In this document: in pieces, positions 1-6,677 of the stretch | Numbering within the stretch: position 1 is the first letter of the stretch | Layout: the number at the start of each line of letters is the position of its first letter | Assembly: GCA_025963955.1 (NCBI GenBank) | Contig: JAOPZU010000121.1 | Location: 1-7,180 of the forward strand | From: Solirubrobacterales bacterium | GTDB lineage: Bacteria; Actinomycetota; Thermoleophilia; Solirubrobacterales; Solirubrobacteraceae | Length of the DNA: 7,180 bases | Reading direction: 5' to 3' | Made by a program: the position numbers and the translations under genes | The notes under the pieces: model-generated | Told to the model about the DNA's origin: nothing | Databases searched by the model: none | Seen by the model: the letters and a program-made list of their open reading frames with translations, nothing else

Positions 1-455
1 AGTCCGAGCCGGCCGACGGGGCGCCGTGGATCGCCGTGAACTACACGGGCGTGATGATCGCCACCCGCGCCGTCGTCGGCGGGATGGTCGAGCGTGGGAG
101 CGGCCGGATCGTCACCGTCATCTCCGACGCCGGTCGCGTCGGCGAGGGCGACCTCGTCGTCTACTCCGGCGCCAAGGCCGGCGCGGCCGGTTTCACCCGC
201 GGCCTGGCCAAGGCCGTGGCCCGGCACGGCGTGACCGCCAACTGCGTCGCCCTGGGCGGGGTGCGCACCCCGGCGATCGCTCCGCTCCTGGAGAACCCGG
301 AGATGGCCAAACGCCTCACCCGCGCCTACCCCGTCGGCCGCCTCGGTGAGCCCGAGGACCCCGCCGCGCTCATCGCCTTCCTCGTCTCCGACGCCGCCGC
401 TTGGATCACCGCCCAGACCTACCCCGTCAACGGCGGCTTCTCGGTGGCGCAATGA
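1..455 (+). CDS. Short-chain dehydrogenase/reductase (SDR), 3' part only
   Basis: This is the C-terminal 150 residues of a classical SDR-family NAD(P)-dependent oxidoreductase; the gene begins upstream of the window and the first complete codon is at 3. The catalytic Ser is in VISDAG (codon 123-125), and the YxxxK pair is YSGAK, with Tyr at 162-164 and Lys at 174-176. Before it is the family's typical W-x-x-VNYTGVM helix. After it come an N-C-V-A-L-G-G-V-R-T-P stretch and the usual ending ITAQTYPVNGG. The Rossmann nucleotide-binding glycine motif is outside the window, so NAD versus NADP preference cannot be read. The family interconverts alcohols and ketones, including 3-oxoacyl thioesters (FabG-like); the substrate here is unknown. 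The stop codon overlaps the start of the acyl-CoA ligase gene (ATGA), so the two are probably co-translated and may act on the same acyl substrate. Family assignment is secure; the specific reaction is not. Confidence 0.93.
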   Translation, partial: SEPADGAPWIAVNYTGVMIATRAVVGGMVERGSGRIVTVISDAGRVGEGDLVVYSGAKAGAAGFTRGLAKAVARHGVTANCVALGGVRTPAIAPLLENPEMAKRLTRAYPVGRLGEPEDPAALIAFLVSDAAAWITAQTYPVNGGFSVAQ

Positions 456-2029
456 CCATCCGCGTGAACGACATCAGCACGCTGCTGCGCGACGGAGCCA
501 TCGCGACCCCCGACCAGCCGGCCATCATCTGCGACGGGCAGACCCAGACCTACGACGAGGTCCACGGGCGCGCCTGCCGTCTGGCCAACGCGCTCACCGC
601 TCTCGGCCTCCAGCCCGGAGAACGTGTCGCCACCCTCGGCGACAACTCCCCCGAGACCTTCGAGCAGATGAGCGGCATCGCCCTGGGCGGCTTCGTGCGC
701 AGCTCCCTCTACACGCACAACGCCGCGGACACGAACACCTACCTGCTGAACCTCATCGAGGCCTCCACGCTGCTCGTCCAGCACAAGTACTACGCGGCCA
801 TCGCCCCGCGTCTGGCCGACGTCACGTCGTTGCGGCACGTCCTGGTCTACGACGGACCGGCCCCTGACCCGGCGGCGGACTACGAGCTCACGCTCGGAGC
901 CGCAACCACGACCGACCCCGTCCGGGAGCTCGACCCGTCGGCCCCGTACATCGTCCGCTTCTCCGCCGGCACGACCGGCAAGCCCAAGGGCATCGTCCAC
1001 ACCGCCGCCGGCTGGGCGGCCGTCGGTGACGAGATGGCCTCCGCGATGCCGCCGCAGACACACGCCGACCGGTACCTCGCAGCCGGGCCGCTCGCGCACG
1101 CCGCGATGCTGCCGGTGTTCCCGACCCTCGCCGCGGGCGGCACCGTCGTCGTCATGCGGCAGTTCGAGCCGCAGCGCATGCTCGAACTCATCGAGCACCA
1201 ACGTTGCACGAGCACGATGCTCGTCCCGACCATGATCCAGATGGTGGTCGGTCATCCCGCCGCCGCGGACGCCGACCTCTCCTCCCTGCGGATCGTGCTC
1301 TACGGCGCGGCCCCGATCAGCGAGGCCACCCTCGAGCTGGCGCTCGAACTGTGGGGCAACGTGATGGTGCAGATGTACGGCCAGAGCGAAGGTGTCCCGC
1401 TCACCGTCCTCGGCTACGACGACCATCTCCCGGATGCCAGCGGCCGGCGACCGCGCCTGCGGTCAGCCGGTCGGCCGACCGCCAACTGCACCCTGCGGAT
1501 CCTCGACGAGGAGGGCAACGACCTGCCCGCCGGCGAGGTCGGCGAGGTCGCGGCCGTGACGCCCACCGCAATGGCCGGCATCTGGCGTGACGCGGACGCG
1601 ACCCGGGAGCGGATCCTCCCAGACGGCGCCCTGCTGACCCGCGACATGGGCTACCTCGACGAAGACGGCTACCTCTTTCTCGCCGACCGCAAGGAGGACA
1701 TGATCATCTCCGGCGGCTTCAACATCTGGCCTGCGGAGCTCGAGAACGCGCTCGCCTCGCACCCCGCCGTGGCCGAGGTCGCCGTCGTCGGCATCGACCA
1801 CGAGAAGTGGGGCGAGACGCCGAAGGGCGTCGTCGTCCTCCGCGAAGGCATGACCGCGACCGAGGAAGAGCTCGTCGAGTGGACGCGCGAGAAACTGGGC
1901 TCCATCAAGCGCGTGACCTCCGTGGACTTCGCCGACGAGCTCCCGAAGACCCCGCTCGGCAAGGTCCTGCGGCGGGTGGTGCGCGACCGCTACCGCGAGG
2001 GCTCGGCCACAAGCCTCTCCGGCGCGTAG
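452..2029 (+). CDS. AMP-dependent acyl-CoA synthetase/ligase (ANL superfamily)
   Basis: A complete 525-residue class I adenylate-forming enzyme, a normal length for medium/long-chain or aromatic acyl-CoA ligases. It would activate a carboxylic acid with ATP to an acyl-adenylate and then transfer it to CoA. The P-loop-like A3 motif is FSAGTTGKPKG (residues 170-180), a variant of the usual TSGTTGxPKG with Ala for the second Ser. A5 is YGQSEG (309-314). The ribose-binding Asp is in RDMGYLDEDG (Asp398), and the hinge region is ADRKEDMIISGG from residue 411. The A10 catalytic Lys is Lys504 in PKTPLGKVLRR, so the enzyme should be active. I chose ATG 452 over the upstream ATG at 401 because it gives the standard N-terminus (MTIRVNDISTLLRDG) and an ATGA overlap with the SDR stop, typical of translational coupling. 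No clear Shine-Dalgarno is visible. The substrate cannot be predicted; fatty, branched or aromatic acids are all possible. Confidence 0.95.
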   Translation: MTIRVNDISTLLRDGAIATPDQPAIICDGQTQTYDEVHGRACRLANALTALGLQPGERVATLGDNSPETFEQMSGIALGGFVRSSLYTHNAADTNTYLLNLIEASTLLVQHKYYAAIAPRLADVTSLRHVLVYDGPAPDPAADYELTLGAATTTDPVRELDPSAPYIVRFSAGTTGKPKGIVHTAAGWAAVGDEMASAMPPQTHADRYLAAGPLAHAAMLPVFPTLAAGGTVVVMRQFEPQRMLELIEHQRCTSTMLVPTMIQMVVGHPAAADADLSSLRIVLYGAAPISEATLELALELWGNVMVQMYGQSEGVPLTVLGYDDHLPDASGRRPRLRSAGRPTANCTLRILDEEGNDLPAGEVGEVAAVTPTAMAGIWRDADATRERILPDGALLTRDMGYLDEDGYLFLADRKEDMIISGGFNIWPAELENALASHPAVAEVAVVGIDHEKWGETPKGVVVLREGMTATEEELVEWTREKLGSIKRVTSVDFADELPKTPLGKVLRRVVRDRYREGSATSLSGA

Positions 2030-2107
2030 GCGTTCGGCTGCCCTCCTCGTCAAGCATCGTTCCTGCGCTGCCGATGTTGCCGGTATGGCTTCGGTTTCGA
2101 CTCATCC

Positions 2108-4780
2108 GTGTCGTTTCGCATGAGTCGTCACCCCGCCCGGGTTCTGGCGCTGTCGGCGTTGTTGCTGGCTGTTCTGCTCGGTGCCTTCGTGCTGGCGCTT
2201 GTCGGGTCTCAGGGCAAGAGTCGGCATGACATCGAAGCGCGTTTTGCCGAGCGTGCGCGGCTCAGTGCGACGCTGACGCAGGCGGTACTGACGTCGTCGG
2301 CCGAGGCGGGTGCCGTTGCCGACCAGAAGAAACTCGGCGGCCCGGTCGTCTCCAAGAGGGTCCTGACGGCCTACGGGAAGGTCAACCAGAGCCAGGGTGT
2401 CGTGCTGCTCGACGGTCGCGGCGCGGTGTTGCGGGCGGCAGCCATGACGCCGCCCTCGGTCGTGGCAGCGATCCGCCGGCGTCCGGCGTTCGTCGCTCAG
2501 GTGCTGCGTGGCGCCCCGTATGAGCTCTCGGACGTCCTGCATCTGGCCGGGATGGCCCCTTCGATCGCGTTCGCGCAGAGCTTCAGAACCCGTCGAGGTC
2601 ATCGGCTGCGCGTGGTCGTCAGCGTCTTTCCACCGAAGGTCCTCTACAGCTTCTTCGGGGCCTACCTGAGCCGCATCCCGACCGGCGGCGGGAACGCCTA
2701 CATGCTGGATGCGCACGGCGACGTCATCGGCACCTCGGCCCCTGCCGGCCGCGGCCATCAGCAAGCGGCGGTCATCGAGGCCGGCCTGGCGCGCGGCACC
2801 GTGGGCCGCTCGCACGGCACGCTCAACGGCACCTACTTCGTCAGCAGCACGGTTCCCCAGACTCCCTGGCGCGTGGTGCTCACTGCTTCGGCCGCGGAGA
2901 TCTTCGCACCGGTGAGCGGGCTGCGGATGTGGTTGCCGTGGCTCATCCTCATCGCCTTCCTGGGCGCGGCCGCTCTGGCCTTCTGGCTGCTGCGGCGGGT
3001 CACCCGGAGCGCCCATGATCTTCTGCAGGCCCAGGACCGGTACGCGCTCGTCGTCGGCGGGGCGAATGACGGGATCTGGGATCTCGACATGTCCACCGAC
3101 GAGATGTACCTGTCGCCGCGGTGGAAGACGATGCTCGGGCTGTCGCCGGAGATTGAGAGCACAACCGAGCTGTGGGCATCGCTCGTGCACGAGGATGATC
3201 GCCAGGGACTGCGAGATCAGGCCGAGGCTCACGAGCGCCATCCGGACCGGTCCTTCGAGCACGAATACCGCATGCGTCATGCCGACGGCACCTACCGTTG
3301 GGTCCTCGTTCGCGGCGTGGCTGTGCGCGACGCGGAGGGCAACATCCTGCGCGTGGCCGGCTCGATGGGCGACATCACCGCGCGCAAGCTCGCGGCGGAA
3401 CAGATGCGCCAGGACGCCCTGCGCGACGGCCTCACCGGTCTGGCCAACCGCAAGCTCTTCACCGATCGCCTCCAGGTGGCACTGGCGCGCGCCACGCGAG
3501 GCGGCACAGGCGGCTGCGCGGTGCTGTTTCTGGACCTTGACCGGTTCAAGATCATCAACGACAGCTTCAGCCACTTCACCGGCGACGAGTTGCTCATTGC
3601 CGTCGGGCGCCGCCTGGACTCAATGCTGCGTCCCGGCGACACCCTCGCCCGAGGAGCGTTCGAGAGCACCGTGGCGCGCCTGGGCGGCGACGAGTTCACG
3701 ATCCTGCTCGACGACGTCCAGACCGCGGAGGCGGCAGAACTCGTCGGTCGACGGATCAACACCGCGCTCCAAGAGCCCTTCCAGATCCTCAACCGCCAGA
3801 TCTTCGTCACCGGCAGTATCGGTATCGCCTTCAGCGCCCCTGGTATGACCACCGGCGCCATGATGCGCAACGCAGACCTGGCGATGTACGAGGCCAAGCG
3901 ACAGGGGCCGGGGAACGTCTCGCTGTTCACCGATTCCTTGCACGAGCAGGTCAGCGATCGCCTGCACCTGGAGACCGTCCTGCGCGCTGCCATCGAGGAC
4001 GGCCGGATGCGCGTCTTCTACCAGCCGATCGTCGAGCTCACGACCGGCCGCCTGAAGGGTTTCGAGGCACTTGCGCGCTGGCCCGAGGACCTGCCGCCGG
4101 TCGGCCCAGACACGTTCATCCCGGTAGCGGAGGAGACAGGACTCGTCGGTGCCCTGGGGCGTCTGGTGCTGACGACCGCTTGCGTTGATCTGGGTCGCTG
4201 GAGGTCGCAGGCCCTCGTGCCTGACGACATCACGATGAGCGTGAACGTCGCCGGCAAGCAGTTCAACGAGCCTGACATCCTCATCGCCGACGTGCGCGCG
4301 GCCCTGAGCGAGGGGAGGATCCCGCCGCAGGCGCTGCGCCTGGAGATCACCGAGTCGACGCTCATCACCGACCCCGAGCGGATGGAAGCGACCCTCCGCG
4401 CCCTGGGAGATCTGGGGGTGCGTGCACATATCGACGACTTCGGAACCGGCTACTCGTCCCTGACGGTCCTTCAGCACTTCTCCGGCGACGCGGTCAAGAT
4501 CGACCGCTCGTTCGTCTCCGGCATGCATGAGCAGGACGGGCATCACGAGATCGTGCGAGCGACGGTCGCGCTCGCACACAACCTCGGTCTGCGAACGATC
4601 GCGGAAGGCATCGACCACCCCGCCCACATCCAGCGTCTTCGCCTCCTCGGCTGCGAAGACGGCCAAGGGTTCCTCTTCTCCAGACCAGTGCCCACAGCAC
4701 AGATCCCTGACCTGGTGATCGCATGGGAAGCAGCAATCGTCCAGCGGCACTTCCCGGCCGTCGCCAACCCGCTGACCTGA
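2108..4780 (+). CDS. Membrane Cache-PAS-GGDEF-EAL protein (c-di-GMP cyclase/phosphodiesterase)
   Basis: An 890-residue signalling protein. A transmembrane helix at about residues 12-33 is followed by a roughly 240-residue extracytoplasmic sensor resembling double Cache (NAYMLDAHGDVIGTS; NGTYF...TPWRVVL), a second helix at about 275-300, and a PAS domain of the PAS_3 type (about 310-430, ending GSMGDITARK). The GGDEF domain (about 438-605) has DLDRFKIIND (Asp476, Asn484) and RLGGDEF (526-530), so it looks competent to make c-di-GMP. The EAL domain (about 620-875) keeps E653-A-L, Asn713, Glu746, Asp776/Asp777, Lys797 and Glu833, so it also looks competent to hydrolyse it; the usual EGVE reads EGID. 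Odd: the I-site-like RPGD (508-511) is separated from GGDEF by 14 rather than the usual 5 residues. The start is uncertain: GTG 2108 or ATG 2120 (four residues shorter), neither with a visible Shine-Dalgarno. The first codons are richer in T-ending triplets than the rest. The input ligand is unknown. Confidence 0.95.
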   Translation: MSFRMSRHPARVLALSALLLAVLLGAFVLALVGSQGKSRHDIEARFAERARLSATLTQAVLTSSAEAGAVADQKKLGGPVVSKRVLTAYGKVNQSQGVVLLDGRGAVLRAAAMTPPSVVAAIRRRPAFVAQVLRGAPYELSDVLHLAGMAPSIAFAQSFRTRRGHRLRVVVSVFPPKVLYSFFGAYLSRIPTGGGNAYMLDAHGDVIGTSAPAGRGHQQAAVIEAGLARGTVGRSHGTLNGTYFVSSTVPQTPWRVVLTASAAEIFAPVSGLRMWLPWLILIAFLGAAALAFWLLRRVTRSAHDLLQAQDRYALVVGGANDGIWDLDMSTDEMYLSPRWKTMLGLSPEIESTTELWASLVHEDDRQGLRDQAEAHERHPDRSFEHEYRMRHADGTYRWVLVRGVAVRDAEGNILRVAGSMGDITARKLAAEQMRQDALRDGLTGLANRKLFTDRLQVALARATRGGTGGCAVLFLDLDRFKIINDSFSHFTGDELLIAVGRRLDSMLRPGDTLARGAFESTVARLGGDEFTILLDDVQTAEAAELVGRRINTALQEPFQILNRQIFVTGSIGIAFSAPGMTTGAMMRNADLAMYEAKRQGPGNVSLFTDSLHEQVSDRLHLETVLRAAIEDGRMRVFYQPIVELTTGRLKGFEALARWPEDLPPVGPDTFIPVAEETGLVGALGRLVLTTACVDLGRWRSQALVPDDITMSVNVAGKQFNEPDILIADVRAALSEGRIPPQALRLEITESTLITDPERMEATLRALGDLGVRAHIDDFGTGYSSLTVLQHFSGDAVKIDRSFVSGMHEQDGHHEIVRATVALAHNLGLRTIAEGIDHPAHIQRLRLLGCEDGQGFLFSRPVPTAQIPDLVIAWEAAIVQRHFPAVANPLT

Positions 4781-4802
4781 GTGGTCAAGGGCCGGTCGTT
4801 CA

Positions 4803-4839
4803 CGCCGAAGCGGCGGACTGTCCGTCGGCCGCTTCGGCG
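4803..4839 (+). terminator. Perfect 12-bp inverted repeat between the two signalling genes
   Basis: CGCCGAAGCGGC (4803-4814) and GCCGCTTCGGCG (4828-4839) are exact reverse complements around a 13-nt loop. The structure starts 22 nt after the GGDEF-EAL stop and ends 18 nt before the proposed cyclase start. Stem length and GC content fit an intrinsic-type terminator, but no U-tract follows, which is common in high-GC actinobacteria. It could instead attenuate the downstream cyclase or protect mRNA ends; the sequence does not decide. Confidence 0.55.
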
Positions 4840-4857
4840 CATCTGCGAGCATCGGGC

Positions 4858-6201
4858 ATGGCGCGGATGTGGCGGGCACGGAGCAGGGCGCATGACGATC
4901 TCGAGGTGGACTGGGATGGTTGGGCGGCTCTCATGTTGCGCCCGACGTCGTACGGGTCGATGCGGAGGGCCACCGAAGCCACGGCGATCTTGTTCTTGTT
5001 CGGAGCATTGTCGGCGGCGCCGATCGTCTCCGGGTGGGCTGGCATCGACGGCGCGGACTCGTCCGCCATCGGCGTCATCGGGTTGATGGCCGCGATCTTC
5101 GCGCTGGTCACCGCCCTGATTCCGTTGGAGTCCGTCCACCGGGGCCCGGTCGAGCAGATGCGACGGATGGCCCCTCCTCTCATCGTCGCCGTGCAGGTCG
5201 CGGCGCCCGTGTTGATCGCGTGCTTGGTGATCGCCGCAGGCCCGCGCCTGAACCTGACGGCGGTGTTCTTCCTCGAGGAGCCACTGTTTGCCTTCCTGTT
5301 CTTCAACACCCGCTGGGCCGTCACTGTCACCGCATACGTGCTGGCGGTGTCTGGCGTGGCCCTCGCGATCGCCGAGGGCACGCCTGCACCTGGCGAGCAG
5401 GTGTTGGTGCTTGCGTCGGCGGCGATCGCCACGGCCTATGTCGTCGGGGCGATCGCACGCCAGGTCGATGAGGCACGACAGGCCGAACGCTCGGCCAAGA
5501 GCAAGTTGGCTGAGCTCAATCGCACGCTGGAGGACCGCGTCCAGTCCCAAGTCCAAGAGCTTGAACGGGTCGGCCGACTGCGGCGCTTCCTCGCACCACA
5601 GGTGGCCGAGGTCGTGATGTCCGACGATCGTGAGTCCCTGCTCGAACCCCACCGGCGTGATGTCGGGATCCTGTTCTGCGATCTCCGCGGGTTCACCAGC
5701 TTCGCCAACCGCGTGGACCCCGACACGATCGTGAGCGTCCTCGGTGAGTACTACGCAACCGTCGGAACCGTGCTGGAAGCCCATGGTGCGACGATCGGCG
5801 GGTTCGACGGTGACGGCATCATGGCCTACCTCGGCGACCCGATCGCCCTCGACGACGTCGTGTCAGCATCAGCTGAGATGGCTCGTGAGATCGGTGATCG
5901 CCTCGACGCTCTGACGGCGAGCTGGCAGGCGAGCGGCCATGAGCTCGGGTATGGCATCGGGGTGGCGCACGGGTCGGCGACGCTGGGCATCGTCGGCTTC
6001 GACGGCCGCCACGACTACACCCCGCTCGGTGCGGTGGTCAATCTCGCGGCCCGGCTGTGTTCGGAGGCCCAGCACGGCGAGATCGTGGTGGACGGCTCGA
6101 TGCGCTCGGCATCCGCGAGAAGCGAGCAGCTCCACCACCGCGGCGACGTCTTGCTGAAGGGCTTCGCCGCGCCCGTCGCGACCTACGCGCTCCCGCGCTG
6201 A
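4858..6201 (+). CDS. Six-helix membrane class III adenylate/guanylate cyclase
   Basis: A 447-residue protein. The N-terminus has about six hydrophobic segments (roughly residues 41-59, 70-90, 107-127, 132-149, 152-172, 181-200), then a charged helical linker that is probably coiled coil (201-250, containing LNRTLEDRV and RLRRFLAPQVAE), then one class III cyclase domain (about 265-447). The two metal-binding aspartates are present (Asp275 in FCDLRGFT, Asp319 in FDGDG), as are the transition-state Asn395 and Arg399 in VNLAARL. The first purine-selecting position, normally Lys three residues before the GD, is Gly315; the second is Thr388 (in DYTPLG). ATP versus GTP therefore cannot be read from the sequence. 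Class III domains act as dimers, so this single domain should homodimerise. An in-frame ATG at 4723 would add 45 unconvincing residues, overlap the previous gene and span the hairpin at 4803-4839, so I chose ATG 4858; ATG 4867 is also possible. No obvious Shine-Dalgarno is present. Confidence 0.9.
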   Translation: MARMWRARSRAHDDLEVDWDGWAALMLRPTSYGSMRRATEATAILFLFGALSAAPIVSGWAGIDGADSSAIGVIGLMAAIFALVTALIPLESVHRGPVEQMRRMAPPLIVAVQVAAPVLIACLVIAAGPRLNLTAVFFLEEPLFAFLFFNTRWAVTVTAYVLAVSGVALAIAEGTPAPGEQVLVLASAAIATAYVVGAIARQVDEARQAERSAKSKLAELNRTLEDRVQSQVQELERVGRLRRFLAPQVAEVVMSDDRESLLEPHRRDVGILFCDLRGFTSFANRVDPDTIVSVLGEYYATVGTVLEAHGATIGGFDGDGIMAYLGDPIALDDVVSASAEMAREIGDRLDALTASWQASGHELGYGIGVAHGSATLGIVGFDGRHDYTPLGAVVNLAARLCSEAQHGEIVVDGSMRSASARSEQLHHRGDVLLKGFAAPVATYALPR

Positions 6202-6244
6202 GCAATCGCTTGGCAGCCTGTCGGTCGCTCGTTCCGCTGGGACC

Positions 6245-6250
6245 TAGGGT
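6245..6250 (+). promoter_or_regulatory. Candidate -10 box TAGGGT, upstream copy
   Basis: TAGGGT fits the TAnnnT -10 consensus of high-GC bacteria. It is followed by exactly 6 nt and a GTG at 6257, the geometry of a leaderless transcript. The reading frame from that GTG is only 21 codons (stop TAG at 6320-6322) and resembles nothing I know, so the box could equally start a longer untranslated leader for the gene at 6336, or be chance. The same eight bases, TAGGGTCG, recur at 6324-6331. A TTGGCA at 6210-6215 is 29 nt upstream of the box, too far for a normal -35. Confidence 0.25.
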
Positions 6251-6291
6251 CGATTCGTGCTCGCGATCAGACCCAGCGTGGGGTTCTTCTC

Positions 6292-6314
6292 GGCGTGTCG
6301 CCGGCGATCACGCC
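6292..6314 (+). terminator. Hairpin upstream of the small secreted-protein gene
   Basis: GGCGTG (6292-6297) pairs with CACGCC (6309-6314), and the stem continues as TCG/CGA inside a single bulged T at 6308, closing on a CCGG tetraloop: nine base pairs in all. It lies 91 nt after the cyclase stop and 9 nt before the TAGGGT box at 6324. It is a plausible end for the cyclase transcript and would insulate the next gene. There is only a weak pyrimidine tail (CTTCGT). It covers the place where a -35 element of the next promoter would be, so an operator role is an alternative. Confidence 0.4.
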
Positions 6315-6323
6315 CTTCGTAGG

Positions 6324-6329
6324 TAGGGT
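6324..6329 (+). promoter_or_regulatory. Candidate -10 box TAGGGT for leaderless gene at 6336
   Basis: TAGGGT matches TAnnnT and is separated from the ATG at 6336 by exactly six bases (CGCGCC), so transcription would begin at or next to the A of the start codon. This is the standard layout of leaderless actinobacterial genes and explains why no Shine-Dalgarno precedes the ORF. No recognisable TTGAC-like -35 is seen; that region is occupied by the hairpin at 6292-6314. Confidence 0.5.
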
Positions 6330-6335
6330 CGCGCC

Positions 6336-6677
6336 ATGATCCGATCGTCCATCGCCGGCCCCGTCGCCATCTGTGCCGCGCTGCTGCTCGCTGCCCCCGC
6401 ATCCGGGGCGTCTGCGAAGTCCTGCGGAAGCGCTGGCACGACCGCGACCGGTCTGGGCGCCGTCAACGTCAAAGCTATCGGCGTGCGTTGCAGCACCGCG
6501 CTGTCTGTAGCGCGCACGGCGTACCCGTCCTCGTCCTGGCGCCCGCTCGTCGGCGGGCGCCGCTGGTCGTGCCGGACCACCACGGCGTCGACCGGAAGCG
6601 ATGGCCCGATCCCGAGGTCCAAGGTGACCTGCCGCCGCCCGAGTGGCGCTGCCGTGCGTTTCGAACTGCAAAGCTGA
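6336..6677 (+). CDS. Small secreted four-cysteine protein, function unknown
   Basis: A 113-residue protein with a Sec-type signal peptide: Arg4 in a short n-region, a hydrophobic core (about residues 6-21, AGPVAICAALLLAA), and a likely cleavage after ASA at residues 25-27. The mature part of about 86 residues has exactly four cysteines (30, 52, 79, 99), which could form two disulfides outside the membrane. It is Ser/Thr/Arg-rich and, apart from the signal peptide, has no membrane segment or catalytic motif that I recognise. The spacing CG...GVRCSTALSVA...WSCR...VTCR resembles, from memory, small exported proteins of unknown function in Thermoleophilia-type actinobacteria, in which a Cys-x-x-Ala helix precedes a W/G-x-C-R strand. 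The ATG sits six bases after a TAGGGT box, supporting a leaderless start. It is convergent with an L,D-transpeptidase gene, but no functional link is shown. An overlapping minus-strand frame lacks any protein-like pattern. Confidence 0.72.
   Translation: MIRSSIAGPVAICAALLLAAPASGASAKSCGSAGTTATGLGAVNVKAIGVRCSTALSVARTAYPSSSWRPLVGGRRWSCRTTTASTGSDGPIPRSKVTCRRPSGAAVRFELQS

Noticed and set aside
419..1426. 335-codon minus-strand frame opposite the acyl-CoA ligase
   Set aside because: Val/Gly/Arg/His-rich shadow translation; the plus strand contains all ANL core motifs in order.
2030..2107. Terminator or promoter between the acyl-CoA ligase and the GGDEF-EAL gene
   Set aside because: No convincing hairpin; GTATGG/TATGGC around 2083-2089 is only a poor -10 match, so no site is called.
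2102..3574. 490-codon open frame on the minus strand opposite the GGDEF-EAL gene
   Set aside because: Low-complexity His/Arg/Gln-rich translation with no recognisable domain; the plus strand here has unmistakable Cache, PAS and GGDEF sequence. It is a by-product of high GC.
3015..3848. 277-codon plus-strand frame inside the GGDEF-EAL gene
   Set aside because: Ser/Arg/Thr/Cys-rich out-of-frame translation of a conserved domain; no support as an overlapping gene.
4723..4857. N-terminal extension of the cyclase from ATG 4723
   Set aside because: The added 45 residues are Pro/Ala/Ser-rich without pattern, would overlap the previous gene by 58 nt and would run through the 12-bp inverted repeat.
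3620..4879. 419-codon minus-strand frame, and a further 413-codon one at 4543-5784
   Set aside because: Both mirror the GGDEF-EAL and cyclase coding frames and show no domain, signal peptide or family pattern.
6235..6278. CGCTGGG/CCCAGCG inverted repeat around the first TAGGGT box
   Set aside because: Seven pairs enclosing a 30-nt loop; likely by chance in sequence this GC-rich.
6267..6671. 134-codon minus-strand frame opposite the small secreted protein
   Set aside because: Arg/Gly/Ala-rich with no signal peptide or motif; the plus frame has a signal peptide, cysteine pattern and a -10 box.
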